A stretch of DNA of 35,792 bases from Steroidobacteraceae bacterium (GCA_025458865.1 JALORP010000027.1:2501-38292), one strand, 5' to 3'; shown: positions 1-9,211, counted from the first letter of the stretch. Notes: generated from the sequence alone by a model not told the origin. Program-made: numbers and translations.

Positions 1-382
1 TCAGCATGGGCGTGAGCAGGCGGCGCGCCGTGACGGCGAGCAGCGCGCGCAGGCCCGCGCTGATGAACCCCGCGTGGTCCGCAACGCCGATGCCGAGCAT
101 CGCGACCAGCACCACGCCGAGCGGGTGGAAGTTCACGAAGGTGGGCACGAGCTGCGAGAAGAACGCCAGGAAACTGCCGGGCTCGAGCAGGTTCTTCACC
201 ACGACGGCAGAGCCGCTGCGAGGGTCGATCTCGGCGAAGCTCAGCGTGGACAGCCAGGCCGACAGCAGGGCGACGACCACGAGCAGCAGGGCGAAGAGGA
301 CCGCCGGGTCGGGCAGGCGGTTGCCCGCGCGCTCGATCGCATCGAGCACCCGGGCCAGGGCCGGATTCGGCGGTGGCGTCAT
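1..382 (-). CDS. AbgT family transporter, N-terminal part (runs off left edge)
   Basis: The minus strand reads an open frame from ATG at 382 to the window edge, giving 127 visible residues. The N-terminus carries [16 protein letters not shown] followed by a membrane helix (about residues 27-47), then a stretch with [13 protein letters not shown] and a second hydrophobic segment around [19 protein letters not shown]. This layout matches the start of AbgT proteins, the family of the E. coli p-aminobenzoyl-glutamate importer and of the sulfonamide-effluxing MtrF/YdaH proteins. The ATG shares four bases (ATGA) with the tyrS stop, so translation is probably coupled to tyrS. Substrate and direction of transport cannot be told from the fragment. 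The family call is fairly secure; about three quarters of the gene lies outside the window. Confidence 0.8.
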   Translation of the reverse strand, partial: MTPPPNPALARVLDAIERAGNRLPDPAVLFALLLVVVALLSAWLSTLSFAEIDPRSGSAVVVKNLLEPGSFLAFFSQLVPTFVNFHPLGVVLVAMLGIGVADHAGFISAGLRALLAVTARRLLTPML

Positions 383-1584
383 GACGCCACCGCGATCGTG
401 ATGCGCGCGAAAGCCCGCTTGCCGACCTGCACGACGTAGGTCGCGCCCGCCGCGAGCGCCGCGTCGCGGTCGCCGGCGCGCTCGCCGTCCACGCGCACCG
501 CGCCCTGCTCGATCATGCGATAGCCCGCGGACGCGCTGGCGACCAGCTGCGCCTCCTTGAGCACCTGCGCGAGCTTGAGCGACCCGCCCGGCGCCGAGAG
601 GCTGACCTCAGGCATCTCGTCGGGCACCGCGCCCTCGCGGAAACGCGCGATGAAGGCGGCCTTCTCGGCCTCGCCGGCGCCCGCGCCGTGGAAGCGGTCC
701 ACGATCTCGCAGGCGAGCTCGAACTTCACGTCGCGCGGATTGCGACCGCCGGCCACCGACTCGCGCAGCGCCGCGAGTTCCCGGGCCGGCCTGAAGGACA
801 GCAGGTCGAAGTAGCGCCACATGAGCGTGTCTGACACGGACATCAGCTTGCCGAACATCTCGGCGGGCGGCTCGTGGATGCCGATGTAGTTGCCGAGCGA
901 CTTCGACATCTTGTTGACGCCGTCGAGACCCTCGAGCAGGGGCATCGTGATCACCACCTGCGGCTCCTGGCCGTGGTCGGCCTGCAGCTGGCGGCCCACC
1001 AGCAGGTTGAACTTCTGGTCGGTGCCGCCGAGCTCGACGTCGGCCTCGAGCGCCACCGAGTCGTAGCCCTGCACGAGGGGATAAAGGAACTCGTGGATCG
1101 CGATCGGCTGGCCGGATCGGTAGCGCTTCGAGAAGTCGTCGCGCTCGAGCATCCGCGCCACGGTGTAGCGCGCCGCCAGCTCGATCATCCCGGCGGCGTT
1201 CATGGCGCCCATCCAGCGGGAATTGAAATCGATCAGGGTCCGGGCCGGATCCAGGATCCTGAAGATCTGGTCCTGGTACGTCCGGGCGTTGGCCTCGACG
1301 TCGGCCGGGGTCAGGCGCGGCCGGGTGACGCTCTTGCCGGTCGGGTCGCCGATCATCCCGGTGAAGTCGCCGATCAGGAAGACGACCTGGTGGCCGAACT
1401 CCTGGAACTGGCGCATCTTGTTGATGAGGACCGTGTGCCCCAGGTGCAGGTCCGGGGCGGTCGGGTCGAATCCGGCCTTGACGATCAGGGGCTTGCCGCG
1501 AGCCAGCTTCTTGTGGAGTTCTTCCTCCACCAGGATCTCGTGCGCGCCACGGCGCAGCTCGGCCATCTGCTCGGCGGGGGTCAA
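379..1584 (-). CDS. tyrS: Tyrosyl-tRNA synthetase
   Basis: Charges tRNA-Tyr with tyrosine in the cytoplasm. With the chosen start the protein has 401 residues, normal for the proteobacterial TyrZ-like subgroup. The class I signatures are HLGH at residues 47-50 and KMSKS at 225-229; the intervening GGTDQKFN motif and a C-terminal S4-like RNA-binding segment (from about residue 335) are present. I chose the TTG at 1584 because AGGAG lies six bases upstream; the ATG at 1566 ([12 protein letters not shown]) is the alternative and would shorten the protein by six residues. A longer in-frame extension to 1653 lacks family similarity. It is divergent from the M23 peptidase gene, as in many gammaproteobacteria, and its stop overlaps the start of the AbgT gene. 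Confidence 0.95.
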   Translation of the reverse strand: MTPAEQMAELRRGAHEILVEEELHKKLARGKPLIVKAGFDPTAPDLHLGHTVLINKMRQFQEFGHQVVFLIGDFTGMIGDPTGKSVTRPRLTPADVEANARTYQDQIFRILDPARTLIDFNSRWMGAMNAAGMIELAARYTVARMLERDDFSKRYRSGQPIAIHEFLYPLVQGYDSVALEADVELGGTDQKFNLLVGRQLQADHGQEPQVVITMPLLEGLDGVNKMSKSLGNYIGIHEPPAEMFGKLMSVSDTLMWRYFDLLSFRPARELAALRESVAGGRNPRDVKFELACEIVDRFHGAGAGEAEKAAFIARFREGAVPDEMPEVSLSAPGGSLKLAQVLKEAQLVASASAGYRMIEQGAVRVDGERAGDRDAALAAGATYVVQVGKRAFARITIAVAS

Positions 1585-1751
1585 GGGCGGCTCCTGAGGC
1601 GACGGGACGTCGGGGCAGGCCGCCACTCTAGGCAGGCCGGCCCGGCCACGCAACGCGCGCAGGCCGCCGCCAGGAATCTCGTCCGCGACGGGAAATGCGT
1701 CACAACTTCCTGACAGAAAAGGGAAACGACGGGTTGACCCACGCCGCGCCG

Positions 1752-1779
1752 TTGTTTACCGTTCCGCCCTCGACATAAC
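1752..1779 (+). promoter_or_regulatory. Candidate sigma-70 promoter for the M23 peptidase gene
   Basis: TTGTTT (1752-1757) and CATAAC (1774-1779) are separated by 16 bases, with transcription expected to start near 1787. Each hexamer matches the consensus only in part. It lies in the divergent tyrS-M23 gap, about 17 bases before the GTG start. Confidence 0.35.
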
Positions 1780-1795
1780 TCCGCCCGGGGCCGAA

Positions 1796-3130
1796 GTGCA
1801 GCAGGGAGACCGATCGCCGCGCGAGTCTTTCGCGATCGCCGCAGGCGATGCGCGTCCCCACCGTTTCGGCGTCTTCGCTTCCAGCATCGTCGCGGGCGTG
1901 GCGCTCGTCGCCGGCGTCTGGGTCACCCAGAACCCGGTCCGCGGCAGCGCGCAGCCGGCGGTCGGCGTCGAGCGGGCGGTCGAGCAGGTCGTCGAGCAGA
2001 TGGTCACGATTGATCCGCTCGAGACCCTCGAGATCGTCATCCGCCGCAACGACACGCTCGACGCGCTGTTCCGCCAGCTGGAACTTTCCATCGCCGACCT
2101 CGCGGCGCTGCGCAGCCTTCCGGACGTCCGCAAGAGCCTCGACCGCCTGCGGCCGGGCGACGTGATCCTGCTGACCCACCTCGATGGCGAGCTCAAGTCG
2201 CTGACCCGCCGGATCTCCGACACGGCGCTGCTCTCGGTGACGCGCGAGGAAGGCGGCTTCACGACGAACGTCGTCGAGACGCCGCTCGAGGTCCGCCCGG
2301 TCGCCATGGCCGGCACCATCGACTCGTCGCTGTACGGCGCGGTCAATGCCGCCGGCGGGACGGACCGGCTGGCCGTGGACCTGGCGGAGGTCTTCCGCTA
2401 CGACATCGACTTCGTCAACGAGGTGCAGCCGGGCGACAGCTTCGCCGTCAGCTACGAGCAGCGCTGGCGCGATGGCGAGTTCATCCGTGAAGGGGACATC
2501 CTCGCGGCGGAGTTCGTCAACCGCGGCCGCACCTACCGCGCGGTCCGCTACGTGATGCCGGACGGCTCGGTGGAGTACTTCACCCCGGACGGCAAGAGCA
2601 TCCGGAAGGCCTTCCTGCGCTTCCCGGTGGATTTCGGGCGGATCAGCTCCGGCTTCAACCTCGCGCGCCGCCACCCGGTGCTCAACACCATCCGCGCGCA
2701 CAAGGGCGTGGACTTCGCCGCGCCGGTCGGCACGCCGATCAAGGCGGCGGGCAACGGCCGCGTCCAGTTCCGCGGCGCCAAGGGCGGCTACGGCAACACC
2801 GTCGTGCTCTCGCACTCGGGAGGCGTCACCACGCTGTACGCGCACATGTCGCGTTACGCCCGCAACCTCAAGGTCGGGGACCGGGTCAAGCAGGGCGAGG
2901 TCATCGGCTACATCGGCATGACGGGCCTGGCCACCGGCCCGCACCTGCACTACGAGTACCGGGTGAACGGCGTGCACCGCAATCCAGCCACCATCCCGCT
3001 GCCCAAGGCCGAGGAGATCCCCGCCGACCTGCGCGAGGACTTCCTGGCCAAGGCCGCCCCGCTGCTGGCCGGGCTCGACAGGATCAAGGCCGGCGAGGAA
3101 GAGACCCGCGTGGCGCTCGCCGCGCCCTGA
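1796..3130 (+). CDS. M23 family murein endopeptidase (MepM/LytM type)
   Basis: Predicted periplasmic, inner-membrane-anchored metallopeptidase that cleaves peptidoglycan cross-links. The 444-residue product has one membrane helix (about 24-42), an OapA/LysM-like domain (about 78-125), a linker domain, and a C-terminal M23 domain. Zinc and catalytic residues are visible: H302 and D306 in HKGVDFAAP, and H383/H385 in HLHYEYR. This is the catalytically intact form, unlike EnvC/NlpD-type activators. It starts at a GTG with only a GGGG stretch as a ribosome site, so the exact start is uncertain. It is divergent from tyrS, a common gammaproteobacterial arrangement in which anmK and erpA often follow; here anmK is absent and erpA lies 5 kb away on the other strand. 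Confidence 0.9.
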   Translation: MQQGDRSPRESFAIAAGDARPHRFGVFASSIVAGVALVAGVWVTQNPVRGSAQPAVGVERAVEQVVEQMVTIDPLETLEIVIRRNDTLDALFRQLELSIADLAALRSLPDVRKSLDRLRPGDVILLTHLDGELKSLTRRISDTALLSVTREEGGFTTNVVETPLEVRPVAMAGTIDSSLYGAVNAAGGTDRLAVDLAEVFRYDIDFVNEVQPGDSFAVSYEQRWRDGEFIREGDILAAEFVNRGRTYRAVRYVMPDGSVEYFTPDGKSIRKAFLRFPVDFGRISSGFNLARRHPVLNTIRAHKGVDFAAPVGTPIKAAGNGRVQFRGAKGGYGNTVVLSHSGGVTTLYAHMSRYARNLKVGDRVKQGEVIGYIGMTGLATGPHLHYEYRVNGVHRNPATIPLPKAEEIPADLREDFLAKAAPLLAGLDRIKAGEEETRVALAAP

Positions 3131-3162
3131 AGGCGGGTGAACCCCGCCCCCGCCCCGGGGGG

Positions 3163-3180
3163 CTGTCATACGGCCGTAAC
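3163..3180 (+). promoter_or_regulatory. Candidate Pho box upstream of ppk
   Basis: CTGTCAT (3163-3169) is a perfect copy of the PhoB half-site. After a four-base spacer comes CCGTAAC (3174-3180), matching the half-site at four of seven positions. Two seven-base direct repeats eleven bases apart is the Pho box geometry. It ends 25 bases before the ppk ATG; no good -10 hexamer is visible. Polyphosphate kinase belongs to the phosphate regulon in several proteobacteria. Confidence 0.4.
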
Positions 3181-3205
3181 AGTGCCGGTTTCGGATGGCG
3201 CTTCC

Positions 3206-5269
3206 ATGGAAGACGCGAACCTGAAGGCCCCCGGCCTGTACATCAACCGCGAGCTGTCGCTGCTCGAGTTCAACCATCGCGTTCTCGAGCAGGCCCGCGA
3301 TCCCTCGATGCCCCTGCTCGAGCGGGTGCGCTTCCTCGCCATCGCCTCGTCGAACCTCGACGAGTTCTTCGAGATCCGCGTCTCGGGCCTCAAGCAGCGC
3401 GTCGAGCTCGGCAGCTCGCAGCCCGGCCCGGACGGCATGAGCCCGGGGGAGCAGCTCCGGGCGATCGCGCTGCGGGCGCGCGAGCTCGTCGCCGGACAGT
3501 ACCAGGTGCTGAACGAGGTGCTGCGCCCGGCGCTCCAGGCGGAGCGGCTCGGCCTCGTCGCCGATCGCGGGTCCGCGGCCATCCGCAAGTGGATGCGGGA
3601 GTACTTCATGGCACAGGTCGAGCCGGTGCTGACGCCGCTGGCGCTCGACCCGGCCCGGCCCTTCCCGCGGATCCAGAACAAGAGCCTCAACTTCATCGTC
3701 CAGCTCGCCGGCAGCGACGCCTACGGGCGCAACGCGACCCTCGCCATCGTGCAGGTGCCGCGCTCGCTGCCGCGCGTGATCAGCCTCGGCAAGGCCGCGG
3801 GCGACAGCGAGCACACGCTCGTGCTGCTCTCGCGCGTGATCATGAGCAACATCGAGCGCCTGTTCGAGGGCGTCGAGGTGCAGGGCTGCTGGCAGTTCCG
3901 CGTCACGCGCAACAGCGACCTGTACGTGGACGACGAGGAGGTGGACGACCTGCTGCGCGCCGTGGAGGGCGAGCTGGCGCACCGCCGCTACGGCGCCGCG
4001 GTGAGGCTCGAGACCGCCCACGACTGCCCGGAGCCGCTGGTGTCGTTCCTGCGCGGCCAGTTCGCCCTCGAGGCGGACGACGTGTACGCGGTGCCGGGAC
4101 CGGTCAACCTCAATCGCCTGATGTCGCTGTACGACCTCGTGGACCGCCCGGACCTGAAGTTCCCGGCCTTCACGCCCGGCACCCCGGCGCGCATGACCCC
4201 GCCCACCGACCTGTTCGCCGTCATCCGCCAGCGGGACGTGCTGCTGCACCACCCCTTCCAGTCGTTCCAGCCCGTGACCGACTTCGTCCGCCAGGCCGCG
4301 ACCGACCCCAAGGTCCTCGCGATCAAGATGACGCTGTACCGCGCGGGCGCCGACTCGCTGATCGTGGACGCGCTCGTCGAGGCAGCCCGTAACGGCAAGG
4401 ACGTCACCGCCATCGTCGAGCTGCGCGCACGCTTCGACGAGGCCGCCAACATCGAGCTCGCGAACCGGCTGCAGGAGGCCGGCGTGCACGTGATGTACGG
4501 CGTCGTGGGCTTCAAGACCCACGCCAAGCTGGTGCTGGTGGTGCGCCGCGAGCCGAAGGGACTGCGCCGCTACTGCCACGTCGGCACCGGCAACTACCAC
4601 GCCCGCACGGCGCGGACCTACACCGACTACGGCCTGTTCACGGCTGACGAGGACATCGGCGACGATCTGCACGACCTGTTCCGCCAGCTGACGAGCCTCA
4701 CGCGCACGCCGCGGCTGCGCAAGCTGCTCCAGTCGCCGTTCACGCTGCACGCGGGACTGCTGGAGCGAATCGACCGCGAGATCGGCCACGCCCACGAGGG
4801 CCGGCCCGCCCGCATCCTCGCGAAGATGAACGCGCTCGTCGAGCCGCAGGTCGTGCAGGCGCTCTACGGTGCATCCCGGGCCGGGGTACGCTGCGACCTC
4901 ATCGTGCGCGGCGTCTGTGCGCTTCGCCCGGGCGTGCCCGGCGTGTCCGAAAACATCACCGTGCGCTCGATCGTCGGGCGCTTCCTCGAGCACTCCCGCG
5001 TGTTTCATTTCGAGAATGGCGGCGAGCCGGAGCTGTGGTGCGCCAGCGCCGACTGGATGGAGCGCAATTTCTTCCGCCGGGTCGAAGTCGCCTTCCCCGT
5101 CATGCGGACCAAGCTGCGCGAGCGCATCCTCGAGGACCTCGAGGCCTACCTCGAGGACAACGTCAACGCGTGGCAGCTCGACGCCGAGGGCCGCTACACG
5201 CGGCTCGCGCCGGGCGACACCGGGCCGGTCAACGCCCAGCAGCGCCTGCTGGAGCGATACGCCGACTAG
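3206..5269 (+). CDS. ppk: Polyphosphate kinase 1
   Basis: Makes inorganic polyphosphate from ATP, reversibly, through a phosphohistidine intermediate. From the ATG at 3206 the protein has 687 residues, the usual PPK1 length. All four regions are recognisable: the N-terminal domain (LYINRELSLLEFNHRVLEQA), the head domain, and two phospholipase-D-like C-terminal domains. The two key histidines are H439 in GFKTHAKL and H458 in CHVGTGNYH, equivalent to E. coli H435 and H454. In-frame GTG codons at 3137 and 3182 would lengthen the protein; the first would place the Pho-box-like site inside the gene, so I prefer 3206. It follows the M23 gene by 75 bases. The matching phosphatase gene ppx is nearby but convergent, not in an operon with ppk as in E. 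coli. Confidence 0.95.
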   Translation: MEDANLKAPGLYINRELSLLEFNHRVLEQARDPSMPLLERVRFLAIASSNLDEFFEIRVSGLKQRVELGSSQPGPDGMSPGEQLRAIALRARELVAGQYQVLNEVLRPALQAERLGLVADRGSAAIRKWMREYFMAQVEPVLTPLALDPARPFPRIQNKSLNFIVQLAGSDAYGRNATLAIVQVPRSLPRVISLGKAAGDSEHTLVLLSRVIMSNIERLFEGVEVQGCWQFRVTRNSDLYVDDEEVDDLLRAVEGELAHRRYGAAVRLETAHDCPEPLVSFLRGQFALEADDVYAVPGPVNLNRLMSLYDLVDRPDLKFPAFTPGTPARMTPPTDLFAVIRQRDVLLHHPFQSFQPVTDFVRQAATDPKVLAIKMTLYRAGADSLIVDALVEAARNGKDVTAIVELRARFDEAANIELANRLQEAGVHVMYGVVGFKTHAKLVLVVRREPKGLRRYCHVGTGNYHARTARTYTDYGLFTADEDIGDDLHDLFRQLTSLTRTPRLRKLLQSPFTLHAGLLERIDREIGHAHEGRPARILAKMNALVEPQVVQALYGASRAGVRCDLIVRGVCALRPGVPGVSENITVRSIVGRFLEHSRVFHFENGGEPELWCASADWMERNFFRRVEVAFPVMRTKLRERILEDLEAYLEDNVNAWQLDAEGRYTRLAPGDTGPVNAQQRLLERYAD

Positions 5270-5303
5270 GACAACGTGGACGCGTCCCCGTTTTCGCCAT
5301 CTG

Positions 5304-6560
5304 CTATGCGGCGCCGTAGGTAAGGCGCCGCCAGAGCCACTCGAGCGGACCGTAGCGGAAGCGGGCGAGCCAGACCTTCGAGAGCGCGATCTGCGCGGCG
5401 TAGGTCGCGGTCACGATAGCGAGCACCTCGATCGTGCCGATCCTGCCGGCGAGGCCGAGCCCCGGACCCACGCCAAAGAGCACGAAGGCGTACACGAGAC
5501 TCTGCGTGAAGTAGTTGGTCAGCGCCATGCGGCCGGCGTGGCCGAACGGCGCGAGCCAGCGCCGGGCATGGACCGAATGCAGGCCGACCACGATGGCGCA
5601 GGCGTACCCCGTGGCCAGCACCGGTACGGCAAGCAGGTGCAGCGTCTCGCCGGCGAGTCCCCAGCCGCCCCACTCCGGGAGCCGGTCGAAGCGGGCATAG
5701 AGGTCGATGATCCGCGCCAATCCTTCGGCGACGAGACCCGCGGGCAACGTGACCTGCATGACCCTTCGGAAATCCCCCACGCGCTGCGCCGCCTGCTGCA
5801 GCCAGCCACGCCGGCCGACCCATGCGCCCAGCATGAAGCGACCGAGCGCATACATGAACCAGCCGACGATGAAGCCCTCGAGGATCCAGTCGACCCAGGT
5901 GTATTGCGCGAACAGCCGGAACAGGTCCCAGTAGTCGCCGGCTGCGGACGCCGCTTGGCGCGCGAGCACGGCCTCATCCGCGTAGGGCGACGGCATGCCG
6001 TGCCAGCCTTCGAGCCCCCCGAGCGCGAAAAGGTACTCATGCGCCGTCCGGCCGAAGAGCGCCAGCAGCAGACCGCCGACCAGCAGCAGGCGGTCGGAAG
6101 CGCGCCTGAGCGCGAACAGGGCGAAGCCGGCGAGCGCGTACAGGTTGAGGATGTCCCACACCCAGAAGAACAGCGCGTGGATGACGCCGAAGACGAGCAG
6201 CACGCTGAGCCGGCGAAGGTAAAGGCGATCGAAATCGGCGCCGCGCGACTCGAGCCGCTGCATCTGCAGATAGAAGCCCAGGCCGAACAGGAAGGCGAAC
6301 AGGCTGTTGGCCTTGTCCGCCACCAGCCACTGCAGCAGTTCGCCGACGGCCTGGTCGAAGCCCGCCGTCGGCAGCGCGAGCAGTTGCCCCTCGGTGGCCA
6401 TCAGCCCAGGACCGGCGAACCCCATCATGTTGGCCAGGAACACGCCGTACAGCGCCACGCCGCGCAGCACGTCGAGTTCACCGACGCGCTCGTCAGGCTG
6501 CACTCCGGAGAGCGGGGACAGTCCGCCTGCCTGCCCCGAAGAGATCGGGACCGCTCCCAT
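5304..6560 (-). CDS. DUF418 (YeiB-like) membrane protein
   Basis: Polytopic inner-membrane protein of 418 residues with around ten predicted helices. The N-terminal signature ELDVLRGVALYGVFLANMM and the C-terminal DUF418 region (about 240-400, including GHAGRMALTNYFTQSLVYAF) identify the family. Function is unknown for most members; the fold resembles acyltransferase-3 and heparan-acetyltransferase membrane proteins, so acyl transfer is a possibility only. The ATG at 6560 lies four bases past the ppx stop, and the AGGAAG beside it is too close to act well as a ribosome site. A GTG about 20 codons downstream, just before the conserved LDVLRG segment, is an alternative. It is the last gene of the minus-strand run from rppH. 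Confidence 0.85.
   Translation of the reverse strand: MGAVPISSGQAGGLSPLSGVQPDERVGELDVLRGVALYGVFLANMMGFAGPGLMATEGQLLALPTAGFDQAVGELLQWLVADKANSLFAFLFGLGFYLQMQRLESRGADFDRLYLRRLSVLLVFGVIHALFFWVWDILNLYALAGFALFALRRASDRLLLVGGLLLALFGRTAHEYLFALGGLEGWHGMPSPYADEAVLARQAASAAGDYWDLFRLFAQYTWVDWILEGFIVGWFMYALGRFMLGAWVGRRGWLQQAAQRVGDFRRVMQVTLPAGLVAEGLARIIDLYARFDRLPEWGGWGLAGETLHLLAVPVLATGYACAIVVGLHSVHARRWLAPFGHAGRMALTNYFTQSLVYAFVLFGVGPGLGLAGRIGTIEVLAIVTATYAAQIALSKVWLARFRYGPLEWLWRRLTYGAA
5308..5331. terminator. Inverted repeat between convergent ppk and DUF418 genes
   Basis: Arms GCGGCGCC and GGCGCCGC are perfect eight-base complements around an eight-base loop. The repeat lies just past ppk and inside the last codons of the DUF418 gene. 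No T-run follows on either strand, so it would be a Rho-assisted or simply 3'-stabilising structure. Confidence 0.4.
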
Positions 6561-6564
6561 CTTC

Positions 6565-8070
6565 CTAGCCGACGGCCTTCAGGCGGAAACGCGCGGCCTT
6601 CAGGTACTCGGCTTCCAGGGCGAGGTCGGCCACCGTGAGCGGATGGGCGCGCAGGAAGCCGCGTGGGAAGCGCAGCGTGACCCCGCGGCCGCGGACCAAC
6701 ACCCGGATCCTGGGCAGCGGACGGCCGCTGCGGCTGCGGTTCAGCAGGAAGGCGAGGCGCAGCAGCACCGCGAGGTACGGGGCCTTCGCGTCCCAGGGGG
6801 GAAGCAGGTCGCCCACCCGCTCGAGCGGGAACTTGCGGCGATGGCTGCCCACGAGGAAGGCGAGCAGGCGCTGGTCCTCGCGCGCGAAGCCGGCCAGGTC
6901 CGCGTGTTCCAGCAGGTAGGCGCCGTGCCTCTGGTAGTGGGAGTGCGAGACGTCGAGGCCGATCTCGTGCAGGCGCGCGGCCCAGCGCAGGACGCGCTCG
7001 GCGTCGGGATCGTCGAGGTCCCACGCGGCCGCGCACTGGCGCAGCAGGTCGACCGCGGTCGCCTCCACGCGCGCGGCCTGCGGCTCGTCCACGTGGAAGC
7101 GCAGCTCCATCGCCCGCACCGTGCGCGCGCGCACGTCCTCGGCGGAGAAGCGGCCGATCATGTCGTACAGCAGGCCCTCGCGCATCGCGCCCTCTGAGAC
7201 CCGCATCTGCTCGAGCTGGAGCGCGTCGAAGATCTCGTTCAGGATCGCGAGTCCGCCGCCGAAGACCAGCGCGCGGTCGGCCGAGATCGACGTGAAGCCG
7301 GCGGCGCGGACGCTGCCGGCCGCGCACAGCCGCTCGATCAGCGCGTCGAGGCCGTCGCGGGTGATGCAGTTCGTCGCGGGATCGATCTCCTGGATCGCCT
7401 CGAACACAGCCCGCACCGTGCCGGAGCTGCCGACCGCGTGCTCCCAGCCGATCTGGCGGTAGCGGTTCTCGATGGACTCGAGCTCCATGCGCGCGGCCAC
7501 GCCGGCCCGCTTCAGCCGCTTCTCGGAAAAGCGCCCGCCCGGGAAGTGCTCGAGGCTCTGCGACACGCAGCCCATGTAGAGGCTCTCGAGGAAGCGGGGC
7601 TGGAAGCCCTCGCCGATGATCAGCTCGGTGCTGCCGCCGCCGATGTCCACGACGAGCCGCCGCCCCGGGTCGCTCGGCGTCGCGTGGGCGACGCCCAGGT
7701 AGATCAGGCGCGCCTCCTCGATGCCGGAGATGATCTCGATGGGATGGCCGAGCGCGGCGCGCGCCCTGACGAGGAACGCCTGCTTGCGGTGCGCCTTGCG
7801 CAGGGTGTTGGTCCCGACCACGCGCACGCCCTCTGCCTGCACGGCGCGCAGCCGCTGCCCGAACCGCTGGAGGCAGGCCAGCGCGCGCGTCGTCGCCTCA
7901 CGCGACAATCGCCCGTCGGGTCCGAGGCCCGCCGCGAGCCGGACCATTTCGCGCATGCGATCGAGCACGACCAGCCGCCCCTCGGCGTACCGGGCGACGA
8001 TCATGTGGAAGCTGTTGGAGCCGAGGTCGACGGCGGCCATCACGTCAGGGACGCGCCGCCCTCGAGCCAT
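6565..8070 (-). CDS. ppx: Exopolyphosphatase (Ppx/GppA family)
   Basis: Removes terminal phosphate from polyphosphate, and relatives hydrolyse pppGpp. The 501-residue protein shows the ASKHA phosphatase layout: AAVDLGSNSFHMIVAR near the N-terminus, NTLRKA and GIEEARLIYLGV, the phosphate loop VDIGGGSTELIIG, and GSSGTVRAV. A C-terminal HD-like helical region follows, containing HEIGLDVSHSHYQRHGAYLL. The length and C-terminal domain favour Ppx/GppA of the long gammaproteobacterial form; telling exopolyphosphatase from guanosine pentaphosphatase activity is not possible by sequence alone. Start taken as ATG 8070; ATG 8040 (MAAVDLGSN) is a plausible shorter alternative because neither has a clear ribosome site. 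Lies 16 bases downstream of erpA. Confidence 0.93.
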   Translation of the reverse strand: MARGRRVPDVMAAVDLGSNSFHMIVARYAEGRLVVLDRMREMVRLAAGLGPDGRLSREATTRALACLQRFGQRLRAVQAEGVRVVGTNTLRKAHRKQAFLVRARAALGHPIEIISGIEEARLIYLGVAHATPSDPGRRLVVDIGGGSTELIIGEGFQPRFLESLYMGCVSQSLEHFPGGRFSEKRLKRAGVAARMELESIENRYRQIGWEHAVGSSGTVRAVFEAIQEIDPATNCITRDGLDALIERLCAAGSVRAAGFTSISADRALVFGGGLAILNEIFDALQLEQMRVSEGAMREGLLYDMIGRFSAEDVRARTVRAMELRFHVDEPQAARVEATAVDLLRQCAAAWDLDDPDAERVLRWAARLHEIGLDVSHSHYQRHGAYLLEHADLAGFAREDQRLLAFLVGSHRRKFPLERVGDLLPPWDAKAPYLAVLLRLAFLLNRSRSGRPLPRIRVLVRGRGVTLRFPRGFLRAHPLTVADLALEAEYLKAARFRLKAVG

Positions 8071-8086
8071 CAGCGGGGTTCCGGCA

Positions 8087-8437
8087 TCAGGCCGCGAAGG
8101 ACGAGCCGCAGCCGCAGGTCGTCTTGGCGTTCGGGTTGCGAATGACGAACTGGGCGCCCTCGAGGTCCTCGCGATAGTCGATTTCCGCGCCGACCAGGTA
8201 CTGGAAGCTCAGCGGATCCACCAGCAGCGTGACGCCCTGGTTGGCGATCTCGGTGTCACCCTCCTCGATGGCCTCGTCGAAGGTGAAGCCGTACTGGAAG
8301 CCGGAACAGCCTCCGCCCGAGACGAACACGCGCAGCTTGAGGTTGGGGTTGCCCTCCTCCTCGATCAGCTGTCCGACCTTGCGCGCCGCGGAGTCCGTGA
8401 ACACGAGCGTATCGCCGGCCGTCATCGTCTCGCTCAT
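8087..8437 (-). CDS. erpA: A-type iron-sulfur carrier ErpA
   Basis: Delivers Fe-S clusters to apoproteins, in E. coli notably to the isoprenoid enzyme IspG. The 116-residue product has the three cluster-binding cysteines C44 ([11 protein letters not shown]), C108 and C110 (TTCGCGSSF), at exactly the ErpA positions. The ATG is preceded by AAGGG at good spacing, so the start is secure. It sits between the DUF6776 gene (39-base gap) and ppx. A TAGACT hexamer overlapping the upstream stop codon (minus strand, 8479-8474) could give it a private promoter. Confidence 0.95.
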   Translation of the reverse strand: MSETMTAGDTLVFTDSAARKVGQLIEEEGNPNLKLRVFVSGGGCSGFQYGFTFDEAIEEGDTEIANQGVTLLVDPLSFQYLVGAEIDYREDLEGAQFVIRNPNAKTTCGCGSSFAA

Positions 8438-8476
8438 AAGCCCTTCATCCAGAAATGAAATTCGCCGGCCCCGAGT

Positions 8477-9211
8477 CTAACCGGCGACGGGGCCGGGGGT
8501 CAAAAACCCGGCCGGCGGCGTCTCGAGCACCGAAGCCCAGGGAAACGTCTGCTGCTGCGCTTCGGGTCCGCCGCGGCTCGAGCGGAACTCGACCCGGATC
8601 GAGGCCGGCTCGAATCCTTCCGGCAGCACGATCGGTATCCGGACCGTCTGGAAATAGCGCAGGGTGAAGGTCACCTGCGAGCGGCCGCCCTCGGCCAGCT
8701 CGCGCATCGGAAGCCGCAGCAGCGCCCCGCGCCGCGCGCCGTCGAGGGAGACGGTCAGCGTGCCGTTCGCGAGCTGGTCCCGGAGCGTCGTCTGGACGAG
8801 CGTCACCTCGACGACGTAGGCCCGCTCGCCCTCCACGGGCTCCACCGACAGTTCCTGGATCCTGAGGCTGCCGCCGCCGAAGCGCTCGGCGACGAGGCCT
8901 CGGTAGAAGTCGAGGTCCTGCTGCTGGCGGGCGAGTTCGGCCTGCAGTTCCCCCATCATGGCCTGGGTCTCGGCCTGGGCCTCCTGGTCCACGCGCCGGG
9001 TCACGTCGCGGGCGGCCAGCTCGGCCTCCAGTTGCTTGACGCGACCGCCGAGCTCGTCCACGCGCGTGGCGAGGGAGAAGCGCTGCGCGAAGGCCGTCGC
9101 CGCGGAATAGCCGGCGATGTGCCGCCCGAACTCGAAGGCCCCGTAAACGACGACCAGCGCGAAGGCCCAGGCCGCGGCGAGACGCATCCGGTCGGGCGCG
9201 GGCCGCCGCAT
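8477..9211 (-). CDS. DUF6776 family membrane-anchored protein
   Basis: A 244-residue protein with a single N-terminal membrane helix (about 10-27), a charged coiled coil (about 45-95, with KQLEAELAARD and QAMMGELQAELARQQQDLDFY), and a beta-rich C-terminal domain ending in FPWASVLETPPAGF. This architecture is that of the DUF6776 proteins that often neighbour erpA in gammaproteobacteria. No enzymatic motif is visible; an envelope or scaffolding role is a guess. The frame stays open upstream to 9802, but that part is a shadow of rppH. The ATG at 9211 follows the rppH stop by two bases, so the two genes are probably translated together. Confidence 0.75.
   Translation of the reverse strand: MRRPAPDRMRLAAAWAFALVVVYGAFEFGRHIAGYSAATAFAQRFSLATRVDELGGRVKQLEAELAARDVTRRVDQEAQAETQAMMGELQAELARQQQDLDFYRGLVAERFGGGSLRIQELSVEPVEGERAYVVEVTLVQTTLRDQLANGTLTVSLDGARRGALLRLPMRELAEGGRSQVTFTLRYFQTVRIPIVLPEGFEPASIRVEFRSSRGGPEAQQQTFPWASVLETPPAGFLTPGPVAG

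Noticed and set aside
1700-5008. Minus-strand open frame of 1102 codons opposite the M23 and ppk genes
   Set aside because: Shadow frame in GC-rich DNA: charged, repetitive composition with no domain, fully antisense to two genes with clear family signatures.
4869-6638. Plus-strand open frame of 589 codons
   Set aside because: Overlaps the end of ppk in another frame and runs antisense to DUF418; no recognisable domain.
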